This document shows, in pieces, positions 50,807 to 59,120 of a DNA stretch of 64,000 bases. Below the pieces are notes generated by a model. The model worked only from the letters and a program-made list of their open reading frames with translations. It was not told the origin of the DNA and made no database searches. Within the stretch, counting starts at the first letter, position 1. Each line of letters begins with the position of its first letter. Both the position numbers and the translations under genes were made by a program. Origin of the DNA: PALSA-1196 sp036833805 (GTDB lineage: Bacteria; Pseudomonadota; Gammaproteobacteria; Steroidobacterales; Steroidobacteraceae); assembly GCA_036833805.1 (NCBI GenBank), contig DAITPA010000003.1, forward strand, positions 5,116 through 69,115. Reading direction: 5' to 3'.

Positions 50807-52875
50807 GAGCGTGCGATCCGCTGCATGCTCTCTGCAATACGCGCCACGCTCGGCAGCGCGGCTGCGAGCAGTATCGGGCTGTGCGGACTGGGAATATCCG
50901 GCATGGTCAGGCGCTCGATGGGTGCATCCAGATGGAAGAATGCCTCTTCCACCAGGCTTGCGGCAATCTCGGCACCGAACCCTGCGGTCAAGTTGTCCTC
51001 ATGCACGATCAGACAGCGGCGCGTCTTCTTGACCGAGGCGAGGGTTGCCTGTCTGTCCCAGGGCGAGAGCGTGCGCAGATCGAGGACTTCGGCGTCGACA
51101 CCCGAGGCTTGCGTGGCAAGCTCGCAGCGCTCCACCATCGCGCCCCAGGTGATGACGCTCAACTGCGTACCGGAACGCACGAGACGCGCCTGCCCAAACG
51201 GCACGACGAACAAGTCCCCCGGGTAGGGGCGGCGCGCCGATGCGCCGTCGAGCATGGCGCGGTGCTCGAAGAAAATCGTCGGGTCATTGCCGCGCATGGC
51301 GCTGCGCAAAAGCCCCACCGCATCTTCGGCGTTCGCGGGCACCGCCACCCGCCAGCCGATGCCGTGCACCCACGCCACTTCATTGGTTTGGCTGTGCCAT
51401 GGATCGCCACATTTGAAAAACCCACCCGGGATGCGCACTACGATGGGCGCGCCGAAGCGGTTGTTGGTACGCCAGCGCAGCGTGCCGCAGTCGTTCAACT
51501 GTTCGGCCGCCGGGTCCGCATATTTGCGAAATTGTATCTCGGCCACCGGCACCAATCCCGCAAGCGCCATGCCGACCGCGCGGCCGATGATGCCCTCTTC
51601 CGAGAGGCTGGTGTCAAACACGCGCGCGCGCCCGTACTTCTCCTGCAATCCAAGCGTCGCGCCGTGCACGCCGCCTTTGGGACCGACGTCTTCGCCAAAC
51701 ACGAGCAGGCGCTTATTTGACGCCAGCTCAACATCGAGCGTGCGCCGGATCGCCGTCAACATATTGATGCGCACGGGCTCGGGTGCCCCCGCCATCGAGG
51801 TCGGCGGAAACTCGTGGCCTTCGGGCGCAACCCCACCCTGGCGCTGCAGCGCCTCTCTGCCCGCGAACCGCCGCTCGCAGAACACGTGGCGCTGTAATGA
51901 CGCAGGATCCGGCAGGAGGCGCGTAAGCGCTGCTGCGACCGCAGCTTCAACCTCCTCGCGCGCCGCGCGTTCGATCCTCGACCACTCGGATTCGCTCATG
52001 AGCGCCGGCACGAGGAAGCGGCGCAGATGATCGAGCGGGTCGCGGGCCCGCTCGAGCGCGAGAACCGCGGCGGACTTATAGGCCTGCGTGTCCTGGCCCG
52101 AATGACCTGACAGGCGCGGCACGGTGAGCCGCAGCAATACGGGTCCCTCACCTCCGCGCACGAGTTTGACGGCACGCGCGATGAGTTCGGCCGCGCTCTG
52201 GGGGTCCGTGCCATCGCCGCTCAGCACAGATAGGTTTGCAAACGACGCAAGATTTGCCGCGATATTGCCCGCGGGAGTCTGCAACTCGGAAGACACGGAA
52301 ATGCCGAAGCCGTTGTCTTCGATATAGAACAGCACCGGCAGACGCAAGGTAGTCGCGATGGTGAGCGCCGACCAGAAACCGTTGGTCGCCGTGGAGGCAT
52401 CACCGCCGTGGGCGACCGCAATGCTGTGCGTGTAGGTGGCGTCGTTGAGAACATCGCGGCGGTAACGGATCGCCTGCGCCCAGCCGACAACCGGCGTGTA
52501 CTGCGTGCCGACGCCCCCGCATCCTGGGAGCACCGTCGCACCGCCGCTCGATGGCATGTTGAAGATGACGCCGATGTCGCGACCGCCGCTTGAGGAGTTG
52601 GCGCGCGCCAGCGGTCCGGCCGCGGCGTCCTGCAAGTCAAAGCCGAGCGCGAGCATCAGCGGCCGCGAACGATAATAGGCGCCGACACCGTCGTGGCGTT
52701 CAGTCAGCTGCAGTCCCAACAGCGCTTGCCCGAGTTCATGGCCGCGTGCGGAGAACTGATAAAGGATCTTGCGCTCAGGCAAGAGGCGCGACTCTTCGAT
52801 CGTATCAAGCGCCCGCGAGGCCTGCATGAGCCAGGTGACCCGCGCCCAGTCGATCTGCATTGCAGCGCCTGCCAT
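50803..52875 (-). CDS. Fused E1 alpha-beta subunit of branched-chain 2-oxoacid dehydrogenase
   Basis: 690 residues joining both E1 subunits. The alpha part (1 to about 320) has AHGGDASTATNGFWSAL and EDNGFGISV, the thiamine-diphosphate motif; the beta part (about 365 on) begins INMLTAIRRTLDVEL and has VFGEDVGPKGGVHGAT, DTSLSEEGIIGRAVGMAL, AEIQFRKYADPA and a C-terminal VHEDNLTAGFGAEIAA. It decarboxylates the 2-oxoacids of valine, leucine and isoleucine. ATG 52875 is used; ATG 52860 is a plausible alternative. It is coupled to E2 and divergent from an Lrp-type gene. Confidence 0.9.
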   Translation of the reverse strand: MAGAAMQIDWARVTWLMQASRALDTIEESRLLPERKILYQFSARGHELGQALLGLQLTERHDGVGAYYRSRPLMLALGFDLQDAAAGPLARANSSSGGRDIGVIFNMPSSGGATVLPGCGGVGTQYTPVVGWAQAIRYRRDVLNDATYTHSIAVAHGGDASTATNGFWSALTIATTLRLPVLFYIEDNGFGISVSSELQTPAGNIAANLASFANLSVLSGDGTDPQSAAELIARAVKLVRGGEGPVLLRLTVPRLSGHSGQDTQAYKSAAVLALERARDPLDHLRRFLVPALMSESEWSRIERAAREEVEAAVAAALTRLLPDPASLQRHVFCERRFAGREALQRQGGVAPEGHEFPPTSMAGAPEPVRINMLTAIRRTLDVELASNKRLLVFGEDVGPKGGVHGATLGLQEKYGRARVFDTSLSEEGIIGRAVGMALAGLVPVAEIQFRKYADPAAEQLNDCGTLRWRTNNRFGAPIVVRIPGGFFKCGDPWHSQTNEVAWVHGIGWRVAVPANAEDAVGLLRSAMRGNDPTIFFEHRAMLDGASARRPYPGDLFVVPFGQARLVRSGTQLSVITWGAMVERCELATQASGVDAEVLDLRTLSPWDRQATLASVKKTRRCLIVHEDNLTAGFGAEIAASLVEEAFFHLDAPIERLTMPDIPSPHSPILLAAALPSVARIAESMQRIARS

Positions 52876-52917
52876 GTAAGCTGCTGACGAGGCATCCTAT
52901 GCTCAAAATCCGGAAAT

Positions 52918-52968
52918 TATCTTGCGCTTATTGCTCAGAATCAGTCTCTTCTGGCAATATCCTTGCGC
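52918..52968. promoter_or_regulatory. Repeated TATC(C)TTGCGC elements between E1 and lrp
   Basis: TATCTTGCGC at 52918-52927 and TATCCTTGCGC at 52958-52968, 41 nt apart (about four helical turns), in the intergenic region shared by the E1-E2 operon and the Lrp-family gene. Candidate operator pair for that regulator. Confidence 0.4.
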
Positions 52969-52984
52969 AACTGGAGACGAACCA

Positions 52985-53491
52985 ATGACAAAGGCACTCG
53001 ATCGCGTCGATCGGCGCATTCTCGATGAGCTGCAGGCTGACGCGCGCATTTCGAATCAGGATCTGGCGAAGCGTGTGGGCTTATCGACCGCCCCCTGCTG
53101 GCGCCGGCTGCGGCGCCTCGAAGTGGATGGTTTCATCGCAAGCTACGCGACGCTGCTCGATCCGAAAGCCATCGGGCTGCCTATCCTCGCCTATGCGCAG
53201 GTGACGCTCGAGAACCATCATCCCGAGAGCGTGCGCCAGTTCGACGAGCTCATCGCGCGTCGCCCGGAGGTGCTTGAATGCCATTCGATGAGCGGCACAA
53301 ACGATTACCTGTTGCGCATCGTCGCCGGCAGCATTGAAGCCTATGAACACTTCCTGAGCACGCACGTGCTGCAGACTAAAGCGGTACGTTCGGTGAATAC
53401 GAGCTTCGTATTGCGAACCAAAAAACTGACGACACGCCTGCCGCTTGATGCCGGTGGCTCGGCTGCGGTTCGAGCGCGCGCATCCTCGTGA
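52985..53491 (+). CDS. Lrp/AsnC family regulator (BkdR-like)
   Basis: 168 residues. HTH region DRVDRRILDELQADARISNQDLAKRVGLSTAPCWRRLRRLE (in part) and a C-terminal RAM/ACT-like domain with LPILAYAQVTLE and ECHSMSGTNDYLLRIV. ATG 52985 has GGAG 8 nt upstream. Divergence from the branched-chain dehydrogenase operon is the arrangement of bkdR and bkd genes in pseudomonads, so it probably senses a branched-chain amino acid and controls E1-E2. Confidence 0.92.
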   Translation: MTKALDRVDRRILDELQADARISNQDLAKRVGLSTAPCWRRLRRLEVDGFIASYATLLDPKAIGLPILAYAQVTLENHHPESVRQFDELIARRPEVLECHSMSGTNDYLLRIVAGSIEAYEHFLSTHVLQTKAVRSVNTSFVLRTKKLTTRLPLDAGGSAAVRARASS

Positions 53492-53561
53492 ATACGTGTG
53501 CAGTCGCGCAAGCACGCGAGCACGCGGCTTTGTGCGCCCGGGTAAAAGCCGGTGGCAATAT

Positions 53562-53595
53562 GCTCATGGCGCGCCGCGGCCGGCGCGCCATGAGC
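53562..53595. terminator. Perfect 15-bp inverted repeat between lrp and yceI
   Basis: GCTCATGGCGCGCCG (53562-53576), loop CGGC, CGGCGCGCCATGAGC (53581-53595). It sits between convergent genes, ends 6 nt before the yceI stop, and has no flanking T run on either strand. Likely a bidirectional transcription stop or 3'-end protector. Confidence 0.6.
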
Positions 53596-53600
53596 TTAGG

Positions 53601-54176
53601 CTAGCTTGCGCGAATCCCTTCGACCTGGATCTGCAGTTTCACTTCCATCTTGAAACCGTACTTTACACCGTCATCGATGCCAAACTGGCTGCGATCAAGT
53701 GTTGCTGAGGCGTCAGCACCGCAGACCTCTTTCTTCAGCATCGGGTTCTGCATGCATTTGAACTGATTGAGCGTCAGCTTCAGAGGCTTCGTCACACCAT
53801 GCATGGTGATCTGGCCGTCCACTTCGGTCGGCGCGTCGCCTTTGAACCCGCCAAGAGTCCCCTTGTAGGTAATCGTCGGATACTTGGCAACATCGAACAG
53901 CTCAGGCGATTTAGCGCGCTCGTTGAGCTTGGCGTGGCCAAAGTCGATAGAGCCCGCATCCACGGTGATATCGACGCTGCCCGACTTGGCCGCCTGATCG
54001 AGCACGATGCTGCCGCTCGTTTTCGTCGCCTTGCCGCGCCATACCGACACGCCACCGAAGTGATCCGCCTCGAAGCTTGGATAGGTATGGGCGGGGTCGA
54101 TCTGATAGGTGACCGGAGCGGCAATCGCCGCGCTCCCGATGAGCAAGGAGCCAACGAGGCAAACAGGGATCTTCAT
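53601..54176 (-). CDS. YceI family periplasmic protein
   Basis: 191 residues from ATG 54176 (AAGGA 8 nt upstream). Signal peptide KIPVCLVGSLLIGSAAIAAP with likely cleavage after AIA. The mature lipocalin-like fold shows TYQIDPAHTYPSFEADHFGG, FDVAKYPTITYKG, GQITMHGVTKPLKL and GADASATLDRSQFGI. The family binds isoprenoid or amphiphilic molecules in the periplasm. Here it carries two extra Cys (KCMQNP and EVCGAD) that may form a disulfide. Confidence 0.9.
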   Translation of the reverse strand: MKIPVCLVGSLLIGSAAIAAPVTYQIDPAHTYPSFEADHFGGVSVWRGKATKTSGSIVLDQAAKSGSVDITVDAGSIDFGHAKLNERAKSPELFDVAKYPTITYKGTLGGFKGDAPTEVDGQITMHGVTKPLKLTLNQFKCMQNPMLKKEVCGADASATLDRSQFGIDDGVKYGFKMEVKLQIQVEGIRAS

Positions 54177-54256
54177 CGTGCAGTTCCTTGGGTTGAGAGT
54201 GCTAGGCGCGGCTGCGCCGTCATTCCAAGCTAGCCTAGCGTTACGAGCGAACCTGC

Positions 54257-55360
54257 TCAAGTGCGCAAGTGCCCGCCCGCCTTCAGCGCCTGGGCAACGG
54301 CAGCATGAGTCACATGGCCCGCGTGCACATTGAGACCGGTCGCGAGCCCCGGATCGCGCTGCAACGCCTCGCGCCAGCCACGATCCGCAATTGCACGCAC
54401 GTAGGGCAGCGTCGCATTGGTGAGCGCGTAGGTTGAGGTTCGCGGCACGGCGCCCGGCATATTGGCAACACAGTAGTGGATGACGCCATCAACGACAAAG
54501 GTCGGATCGTCATGCGTGGTCGGTCGGCTCGTTTCAAAACAGCCGCCCTGATCGATGGAGATATCCACGAGCACCGCGCCCGTCTTCATCTTCTTGATCA
54601 TTGCGCGCGTAACGAGCTTCGGAGCCGTCGCGCCCACGACGAGTACGGCGCCGATGACGAGATCGGCATCCTGTACCAGCCGCTCGATCGCCTGAGTAGT
54701 CGAATAAGCGGTGCGCAAGGCCGAACCAAAGATCGAAGACAGCTCACGCAGGCGATCCACCGAACGGTCAACCACGGTGACGTCGGCACGCATGCCGACG
54801 GCCATCTCCACGGCATGCGTGCCGGCGACTCCGCCGCCCAAAATCACGACCTTTGCCGGCGGCACGCCCGGCACGCCGCCCAAGAGCACGCCAAACCCGC
54901 CGTTGGCCTTCTGCAAGCAGGCGGCGCCGACCTGAATGGACATGCGCCCCGCGACTTCACTCATCGGCGTCAGAAGCGGCAAAGATCCATTGGGCGCGGT
55001 GACTGTCTCATAGGCAATGGCCGTGGCTTCCGAGCGAATGAGCCCTTCCGCCTGCGCGGCATCGGCAGCGAGATGCAGATAAGTAAATAGCACCTGTCCG
55101 CGACGCAGCATCGCGCATTCATTCGGCTGCGGCTCTTTCACCTTGACGATGAGCTCGGCACGCTCGAATACGGCTGCGGCCGACGCTGCGATCGACGCAC
55201 CGACCGACTCGAAGTGCACATCGGAGACGCCGATACCGCCGCCGGCACCGGTCTCGACGATCACTTCGTGACCCGCGTTAGTCAGTTCGCGCACGCCTTC
55301 CGGCACGAGTCCCACGCGGTATTCCTGAACCTTGATCTCTCGCGGCACACCAATTCGCAT
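54257..55360 (-). CDS. ald: Alanine dehydrogenase
   Basis: NAD-dependent interconversion of alanine and pyruvate plus ammonia; 367 residues. It starts MRIGVPREIKVQEYRVGLVP with the substrate-binding Arg and has FTYLHLAAD with the active-site His, the Rossmann motif VVILGGGVAGTHAVEMA, VLVDISIDQGGCFET and VANMPGAVPRTSTYALTNAT. It lies 24 nt downstream of the desaturase on the same strand. No Lrp-type ald regulator is directly adjacent. Confidence 0.95.
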   Translation of the reverse strand: MRIGVPREIKVQEYRVGLVPEGVRELTNAGHEVIVETGAGGGIGVSDVHFESVGASIAASAAAVFERAELIVKVKEPQPNECAMLRRGQVLFTYLHLAADAAQAEGLIRSEATAIAYETVTAPNGSLPLLTPMSEVAGRMSIQVGAACLQKANGGFGVLLGGVPGVPPAKVVILGGGVAGTHAVEMAVGMRADVTVVDRSVDRLRELSSIFGSALRTAYSTTQAIERLVQDADLVIGAVLVVGATAPKLVTRAMIKKMKTGAVLVDISIDQGGCFETSRPTTHDDPTFVVDGVIHYCVANMPGAVPRTSTYALTNATLPYVRAIADRGWREALQRDPGLATGLNVHAGHVTHAAVAQALKAGGHLRT

Positions 55361-55384
55361 TGCGACGCTTCCCGTTAAGTATTG

Positions 55385-56569
55385 TTAGGCCGACGCGCCC
55401 GAGTAGTCGCGCAGCCGCAAGGCAAACTCGCGCAGGGCACGTATGCCGCTCGCTTCGGCGCGCACACACCAATCGCGCAAGTTTTGCACGGCGCCGCCTG
55501 GACTCGCCGCTGCATCATTCCACGAATGCTGCAGACTCTCGCGGAACTCGACGACAGCGCGCAACACCTCGTAGCGCGCGAGGAGATCGCGCAGCACGCG
55601 GTGAGCCTCCTCCGCGAGTAACGCGGGATGGCGGATGAGAAGCATCGGCGCCGTACGCGGAACGGCTCCCGCGGGTTCGCGCTCGGCGAGCTCGCGGCAT
55701 ACGGGTCGCACGACACGACGCGCATAGTCGCGCAGCACATGCATGCGGTTGGTGAACAAAGCGAGTGCCGTGTCCGCATCCACGGTGCTAAGCTTGGCGA
55801 TGAGTCGCGGCGACGGCGCGATGCGCCGCACATGCGCAAGTCCCAAGGCGCTGAAGAGCCGAATCCACAGCCAGCCGATGTCGATCTCCCAGGGCTGCAC
55901 AGCAAAGCGTGCTGAGCGCGGGAAAGCGTGATGGTTGTTGTGCAACTCCTCGCCGCCGAGAAAAAGCGCCCACGGCACGATGTTCGTCGCCGTCGACGCC
56001 ATCTCGAAGCTGCGGTAGCCCAAGCGATGACCGACGCCATTGATCACGCCGCCGGCGAAGAATGGTTGCGCGGCGACGTGAACGGCCACCATCACGATGC
56101 CGGGCACACCGAACAGAATAAGCTCGGAAAGTATGAAGAAAACGAGACCCGCCGCTGGCCAGCGGCTATAGAGGTTGCGCTCAATCCAGTCATCCGGCGT
56201 ACCGCGGCCGTAGTAATCAAGGATCTGCGGGTCCGCAGTGGCCGCCTTATAGAGCTCATAGCCCTCAAGAACGACCTTCTTCAGCCCGAAAACGACGGGG
56301 CTATGTGGGTCGCCGGGCTGATCGGCGAAGGCATGGTGGCGCCGGTGTACGGCGACCCACTCTCGCGTGACTGTGCCGGAGCTGAACCAGAGCCAGAACC
56401 TGAAGATATGGCGCAGTGTGGGATGCAGTTCTAGGCCGCCATGGGACTGGTCTCGGTGCAGATACAAGGTGATCCCGAGAAACATGAGCTGCATAAGCCC
56501 GAACGTAACGAGCGCATAGCCCCAGAAAGGCAGCTCCACGATCCCGTAGGGGAAATACCCGCTCAGCAT
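55385..56569 (-). CDS. Acyl-lipid/acyl-CoA delta-9-type fatty acid desaturase
   Basis: 394 residues from ATG 56569, which has GAGGAG 6 nt upstream. The three histidine boxes are LHRDQSH, HRRHHAF and HNNHHAFP, the set of membrane di-iron desaturases; four hydrophobic stretches surround them. A C-terminal 110-residue helical part (VLRDLLARYEVLRAVVEFRE and so on) extends beyond the core. Introduces a double bond for membrane fluidity. It is separated from csbD by a divergent region. Confidence 0.92.
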   Translation of the reverse strand: MLSGYFPYGIVELPFWGYALVTFGLMQLMFLGITLYLHRDQSHGGLELHPTLRHIFRFWLWFSSGTVTREWVAVHRRHHAFADQPGDPHSPVVFGLKKVVLEGYELYKAATADPQILDYYGRGTPDDWIERNLYSRWPAAGLVFFILSELILFGVPGIVMVAVHVAAQPFFAGGVINGVGHRLGYRSFEMASTATNIVPWALFLGGEELHNNHHAFPRSARFAVQPWEIDIGWLWIRLFSALGLAHVRRIAPSPRLIAKLSTVDADTALALFTNRMHVLRDYARRVVRPVCRELAEREPAGAVPRTAPMLLIRHPALLAEEAHRVLRDLLARYEVLRAVVEFRESLQHSWNDAAASPGGAVQNLRDWCVRAEASGIRALREFALRLRDYSGASA

Positions 56570-56748
56570 CAAGATCTCCTCGTCTTGAGGGCGCAACTGT
56601 ACTGGAAAACTTCAGGTGCGGCGCGACCTTAGCATGGAAATGCGTAGACACCCGTACGTGTCTTAATGCCTCCGGGGAACGTTTCTCGCACCGTGGCGTT
56701 GAACACATAGAGCGGGCCGAATCACCGGTCGGCGAACAGGAGAGTGGC

Positions 56749-56934
56749 ATGGACAACGATCGCATCAAGGGTGCCGTTAAGCAGAAAGTCGGCGAGGCTA
56801 AAGAAGTGGCCGGCAAGGTGACGGGTGATGAGAAGCTCAAGCGCCAAGGTCAAGCTGACCAGGTTGCCGGTAAGGTTCAAAACATCGTCGGCGGCCTGAA
56901 GGACTCGGTTCGCGAGAGCCAGGACAAGAGGTAA
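56749..56934 (+). CDS. CsbD family stress-response protein
   Basis: 61 residues, starting DNDRIKGAVKQKVGEAKEVAGK and continuing GDEKLKRQGQADQVAGKVQ, the classic CsbD pattern of charged helices. ATG 56749 has AGGAG 7 nt upstream. CsbD-like proteins are small, hydrophilic and stress-induced; molecular role unknown. A hairpin lies 15 nt after the stop. Confidence 0.92.
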   Translation: MDNDRIKGAVKQKVGEAKEVAGKVTGDEKLKRQGQADQVAGKVQNIVGGLKDSVRESQDKR

Positions 56935-56949
56935 CGCGAACGACCTTGC

Positions 56950-56981
56950 GAGCAGGAGTCCGGTTTGCCGGATTCCTGCTC
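56950..56981 (+). terminator. Hairpin terminator after csbD
   Basis: GAGCAGGAGTCCGG, loop TTTG, CCGGATTCCTGCTC: a 14-bp stem with one G-T pair. No T run follows. It lies between csbD and the convergent peroxiredoxin gene and could serve both. Confidence 0.6.
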
Positions 56982-57014
56982 AGGGCAGCTGGCATCCGAG
57001 TCGCTGGTGTGTCT

Positions 57015-57548
57015 CTAAGACTTCTTCTGCAGCTTCTCGACGGCTGCCATGGTATTGGCGACGTGCTGGCCCGGGTTTAATGCCGTGTAAGAGTAGGCAA
57101 TCGTGCCGTCCTGTGCGATGACGTAGGACGTGCGATTTGCATATTCGGGCTTAATCGCCAGCACCGAATCGTAAGCCTTCATAATGCTTTGATCCGTATC
57201 CGCCGCGACCGCGAACTTGTTGCGGCACTCGCTTACCGAAAACTTATTCAGTGTGTCGATAGAATCGTGTGACACACCGATCACGGTCGCGCCGAGCGCC
57301 TTGAATTTATCGGTGGCCTCGGCGAAATCGTGCGCCTCGACGGTGCATCCCGGTGTGAACGCCGCGGGGTAGAAATACAGCACGACCGGGCCTTTCTTCA
57401 GGGCGTCCGCGAGTGAGAACGTGAAGGGCTTGCCGGCAAGCGTCGCCTGCGTCGTAAAGTCTGGGGCCGCGTGACCGTTCGGTAGCGCAGCAAAAGCTGC
57501 GTGAGCGGCCAATGCGCCAAGCAACGCACAACATGACAAGAATTTCAT
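57015..57548 (-). CDS. Exported peroxiredoxin (BCP/PrxQ type)
   Basis: 177 residues. The N-terminus MKFLSCCALLGALAAHAAFA is a signal peptide (AFA cleavage likely), unusual for the normally cytosolic BCP group. The peroxidatic Cys is in YPAAFTPGCTVEAHDF and the resolving Cys five residues into SVSECRNKF; GVSHDSIDTLNKF and the C-terminal VIAQDGTIAYSY complete the thioredoxin fold. Reduces peroxides in the periplasm. ATG 57548 has AAGGA 5 nt upstream. Confidence 0.88.
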   Translation of the reverse strand: MKFLSCCALLGALAAHAAFAALPNGHAAPDFTTQATLAGKPFTFSLADALKKGPVVLYFYPAAFTPGCTVEAHDFAEATDKFKALGATVIGVSHDSIDTLNKFSVSECRNKFAVAADTDQSIMKAYDSVLAIKPEYANRTSYVIAQDGTIAYSYTALNPGQHVANTMAAVEKLQKKS

Positions 57549-57723
57549 AATAGTCCTTAAGCTTTAGGGGGCGGCCAGCGCAAAGGTACGACCTCGGCGC
57601 GGCAGCGTCCAGTACCCGCCAATCCTCGGTTCAGTTTTCCTGAAGCGAACTTCAGCACAACGCACCATCGGGCGCGCTCACGCTGGCAGTCTATCGCTCA
57701 CTGGATACGTTTAGGAGACGATC

Positions 57724-58071
57724 ATGAAAACGAACCGACTGTCATTGCTGTTTGCATCCATCACCGTTGCCATCCATCTTGCAGGCTTTGCTGCCGTCGA
57801 GGTCGGCGCAAAAAAGCTCCTCGCCGAAACCGTGAGCTACCACGATCTTGATCTGTCACGGCCCGCGGACGCCGCTCTGCTCTACAAGCGGATCGGGAAA
57901 GCTGCTGAGCAGGTGTGCGAGAGGTTCGACGCCGGCGCGGCGTCGCACCAGGCGTTGCGACACAGATGCGAGGAGCGGGCCATCGCCGCAAGCGTCGCAC
58001 GGGTCAATGACGCAAACCTAAGCGCGCAACGTGACGCCGGGTTCAAAGTGCGCGTCGCGGTGCAGTCCTAG
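57724..58071 (+). CDS. UrcA family exported protein
   Basis: 115 residues with an N-terminal signal-like segment (LSLLFASITVAIHLAGFA) and the UrcA core VSYHDLDLSRPADAALLYKR then IGKAAEQVCERF and a second Cys in RHRCEERAI. ATG 57724 has AGGAGA upstream. The family is widespread in sphingomonads, caulobacters and Steroidobacter-like bacteria, with unknown role; the two Cys may form a periplasmic disulfide. Confidence 0.85.
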   Translation: MKTNRLSLLFASITVAIHLAGFAAVEVGAKKLLAETVSYHDLDLSRPADAALLYKRIGKAAEQVCERFDAGAASHQALRHRCEERAIAASVARVNDANLSAQRDAGFKVRVAVQS

Positions 58072-58087
58072 GACAATGCAACGACGA

Positions 58088-58150
58088 CCCTCAGCCCGCG
58101 GCATGTGGACGGCAAGGATAAAGCCGTGACAGCATGCCGCCCGCTGAGGG
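58088..58150 (+). other. Extended imperfect hairpin between urcA and the LysR gene
   Basis: 58088-58105 pairs with 58133-58150: CCCTCAGC/GCTGAGGG and GCGGCATG/CATGCCGC, two perfect 8-bp arms separated by a CC/CC mismatch. The 27-nt loop contains a further ACGGC/GCCGT stem. It ends 7 nt before the LysR start codon. It could be a terminator of urcA, a leader structure or an operator. Confidence 0.5.
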
Positions 58151-58157
58151 CCTCTAA

Positions 58158-59120
58158 ATGCCGATTGCCAAGCGGGCGAGCAAAAAATCCACGCGCAAAC
58201 TCACGGCGGGCTTTCGTCGCCTGCCACTCGCGAGCCTGCGCGTATTTGTTGCCGCCGCCGAGCATCTGTCGTTCAGCCATGCGGCCGATGCCCTCGGCGT
58301 CAGCGTCGCCGCGGTCAGCATGCAGATTCGCGCGCTCGAGGAGTATCTGGGCTCGCCGCTCTTTCACCGCCGCGGACGGCTCGTGCAGTTGACAGCTGCT
58401 GGCATCCAGCTCCTGCCACGGGTGCGCAATGGTTTGGCTGAGCTCGAACGCGCCATCAACGAGGCGCGCCTCGAGCAGCGCACCGGACCGCTCACCGTGA
58501 GCGTGCTCGCCTCGTTCCTGCAGCAGTGGCTGCTGTTGCGCCTGCCGGGCTTCAACGAGCGCTATCCGCAGATTGATATGCGCATCCACACGTCCGACCA
58601 GCTGGTCGATTTCGGACACTCCGACGTGCAGGCAGCGATCCGCTTCGGCAGCGGCCCCTGGCCGAAACTGCATTGCGAAAAGCTGCTTGACGACTGGGTG
58701 TTGGCGGTGTGCACGCAACAACTCTTGGACAAGCACGGGCCGGTCAGCAGGCGCGCGGATCTGCGACGCTATCGCCTGTTGCACGAGGACAGCGAGGCCT
58801 GGCGCGTCTGGCCGGGCGGCGCGACCGATGAAGGCACATTCATCGCCGAAGAGCGCCGCGGCGCGACGTTCGATGATTCGGTGAGCGTCGTGCGTGCTGC
58901 TGGCGCGGGCCAGGGACTTGCGCTCGTGCGCTGGAGCCTGGTGGCGCAGGATATTGAGTGCGGGCGCCTCGTGATCGCAAGCCGCACCATCATTCCAATA
59001 AAGCTCGCCTACTACTTTGTATGCCCGGCAAGCTATCTCGGCATGGAGAAGATCGCGGCGTTTCGCGCCTGGATAATGGAAGAAGCACGGCGCGCGCCGC
59101 GCCCGCCGCTGAAATCATGA
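58158..59120 (+). CDS. LysR-type regulator, GcvA-like
   Basis: 320 residues. A basic N-terminal extension (AKRASKKSTRKLTAGFRR) precedes the HTH LASLRVFVAAAEHLSFSHAA and VSMQIRALEEYLGSPLFHR. The effector domain has SDQLVDFGHSDVQAAIRFG and GQGLALVRWSLVAQDIECGRL, the GcvA/AmpR-type pattern. The target is unknown; it stands between urcA and the convergent kdpE, with 3' ends overlapping by 6 nt. Confidence 0.88.
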   Translation: MPIAKRASKKSTRKLTAGFRRLPLASLRVFVAAAEHLSFSHAADALGVSVAAVSMQIRALEEYLGSPLFHRRGRLVQLTAAGIQLLPRVRNGLAELERAINEARLEQRTGPLTVSVLASFLQQWLLLRLPGFNERYPQIDMRIHTSDQLVDFGHSDVQAAIRFGSGPWPKLHCEKLLDDWVLAVCTQQLLDKHGPVSRRADLRRYRLLHEDSEAWRVWPGGATDEGTFIAEERRGATFDDSVSVVRAAGAGQGLALVRWSLVAQDIECGRLVIASRTIIPIKLAYYFVCPASYLGMEKIAAFRAWIMEEARRAPRPPLKS

